In this document: positions 13,622-13,843 of the stretch, one piece after another | Layout: each line of letters starts with the position of its first letter | Position numbering within the stretch: position 1 is the stretch's first letter | Assembly: GCA_937973565.1 (NCBI GenBank) | Contig: CALJKQ010000071.1 | Span: 1 to 13,843, forward strand | DNA: 13,843 nucleotides | From: an uncultured Saprospiraceae bacterium | Lineage (GTDB): Bacteria > Bacteroidota > Bacteroidia > Chitinophagales > Saprospiraceae | Direction: 5' to 3' | Made by a program: the position numbers and the translations under genes | The notes under the pieces: generated by a model | Database searches by the model: none | Seen by the model: the letters and a program-made list of their open reading frames with translations, nothing else | What the model was told of the DNA's origin: nothing

Positions 13622-13843
13622 TGTTTTTGAAAAAAGATTTCTTTTTCTCTAAGATTCTTTCGTCCGAATCATCAAAAGCAAATGTGTGCGCACTACGATC
13701 TTCACGCAAAGTAAAATTCTTTTCCGCATCTCCGCAAACATACTGGTGAAAGTCATCACACGGGTTCACTTCCGTGCTCAGTTTAAAATCTCTTTTCTCT
13801 GGAATTTCAGAGACTTTTGGTGCTGATGCCGCGACTTCAGCTG
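13581..13843 (-). pseudogene. N-terminal fragment of an M13 (neprilysin-like) metallopeptidase
   Basis: The frame is open from the right edge and stops at TGA 13583-13581. It gives 86 residues, including VNPCDDFHQYVCG, the conserved start of the M13 peptidase domain (NPCxDFyxYxCG), followed by LREDRSAHTFAF and ERILEKKKSFFKNI. The HExxH zinc site, several hundred residues further on in this family, is absent. The M13-like sequence ends near 13,613; the last residues (LPYHLGG) are the lamin-tail sequence read in the wrong frame. The 5' end lies outside the window, so a signal peptide cannot be checked. The family call rests on the NPCDDFHQYVCG motif and is fairly confident. Confidence 0.65.

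Overview
The window looks like a Bacteroidota (Bacteroidetes) chromosome fragment. The evidence is a type IX secretion C-terminal sorting domain next to a lamin-tail domain, promoters of the TTTG-N19-TAnnTTTG type, tightly packed genes without clear Shine-Dalgarno sequences, and moderately low G+C. Almost every gene is on the minus strand. The short glsB-like gene near the right end is the only complete plus-strand gene.

Layout, left to right. Positions 1-302 hold the start of a secreted TonB-C-domain protein that runs off the left edge. Positions 415-981 encode a pentapeptide-repeat protein, preceded by an intergenic region with three copies of a 9-bp word that can form alternative hairpins. 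Positions 1158-10211 hold a surface-polysaccharide cluster read right to left: extended SDR dehydratase/decarboxylase, PLP sugar aminotransferase, hexapeptide acyltransferase, HisH-like glutaminase, HisF-like synthase, WbpG/PseA-type N-acetyl sugar amidotransferase, GT-B glycosyltransferase, Wzx-like flippase and, after a 288-nt gap, a SAM methyltransferase. Positions 10329-12388 encode an OmpR-family response regulator and its histidine kinase, also on the minus strand and directly upstream of the cluster. A 428-nt AT-rich divergent region separates them from a GlsB/YeaQ-like membrane protein. A strong terminator lies between that gene and a truncated lamin-tail/T9SS gene. The last ~230 bases encode the N-terminus of an M13-type metallopeptidase that is joined out of frame to the lamin-tail fragment.

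How the genes fit together. The SDR, aminotransferase and acyltransferase could turn a nucleotide sugar into an N-acetylated amino sugar. HisH would release ammonia from glutamine, HisF would pass it on, and the PP-loop amidotransferase would convert the acetamido group to an acetamidino group. The glycosyltransferase and flippase would then use and export the product. The HisF paralogue has lost the catalytic Asp11 of histidine biosynthesis (Leu here), which supports a sugar-amidination role. No initiating glycosyl-phosphate transferase, polymerase or further glycosyltransferase is present.

The most striking non-coding signal is upstream of the sugar cluster: four perfect CTAAT repeats at exactly 11-bp intervals (plus a weaker fifth), 21 nt upstream of a -7 box that lacks a -33 box. 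This is the geometry of OmpR/PhoB-type binding sites, and an OmpR-family two-component system is encoded next door. The junction near 13,605-13,613 is suspicious and may be an assembly chimera or an illegitimate recombination.
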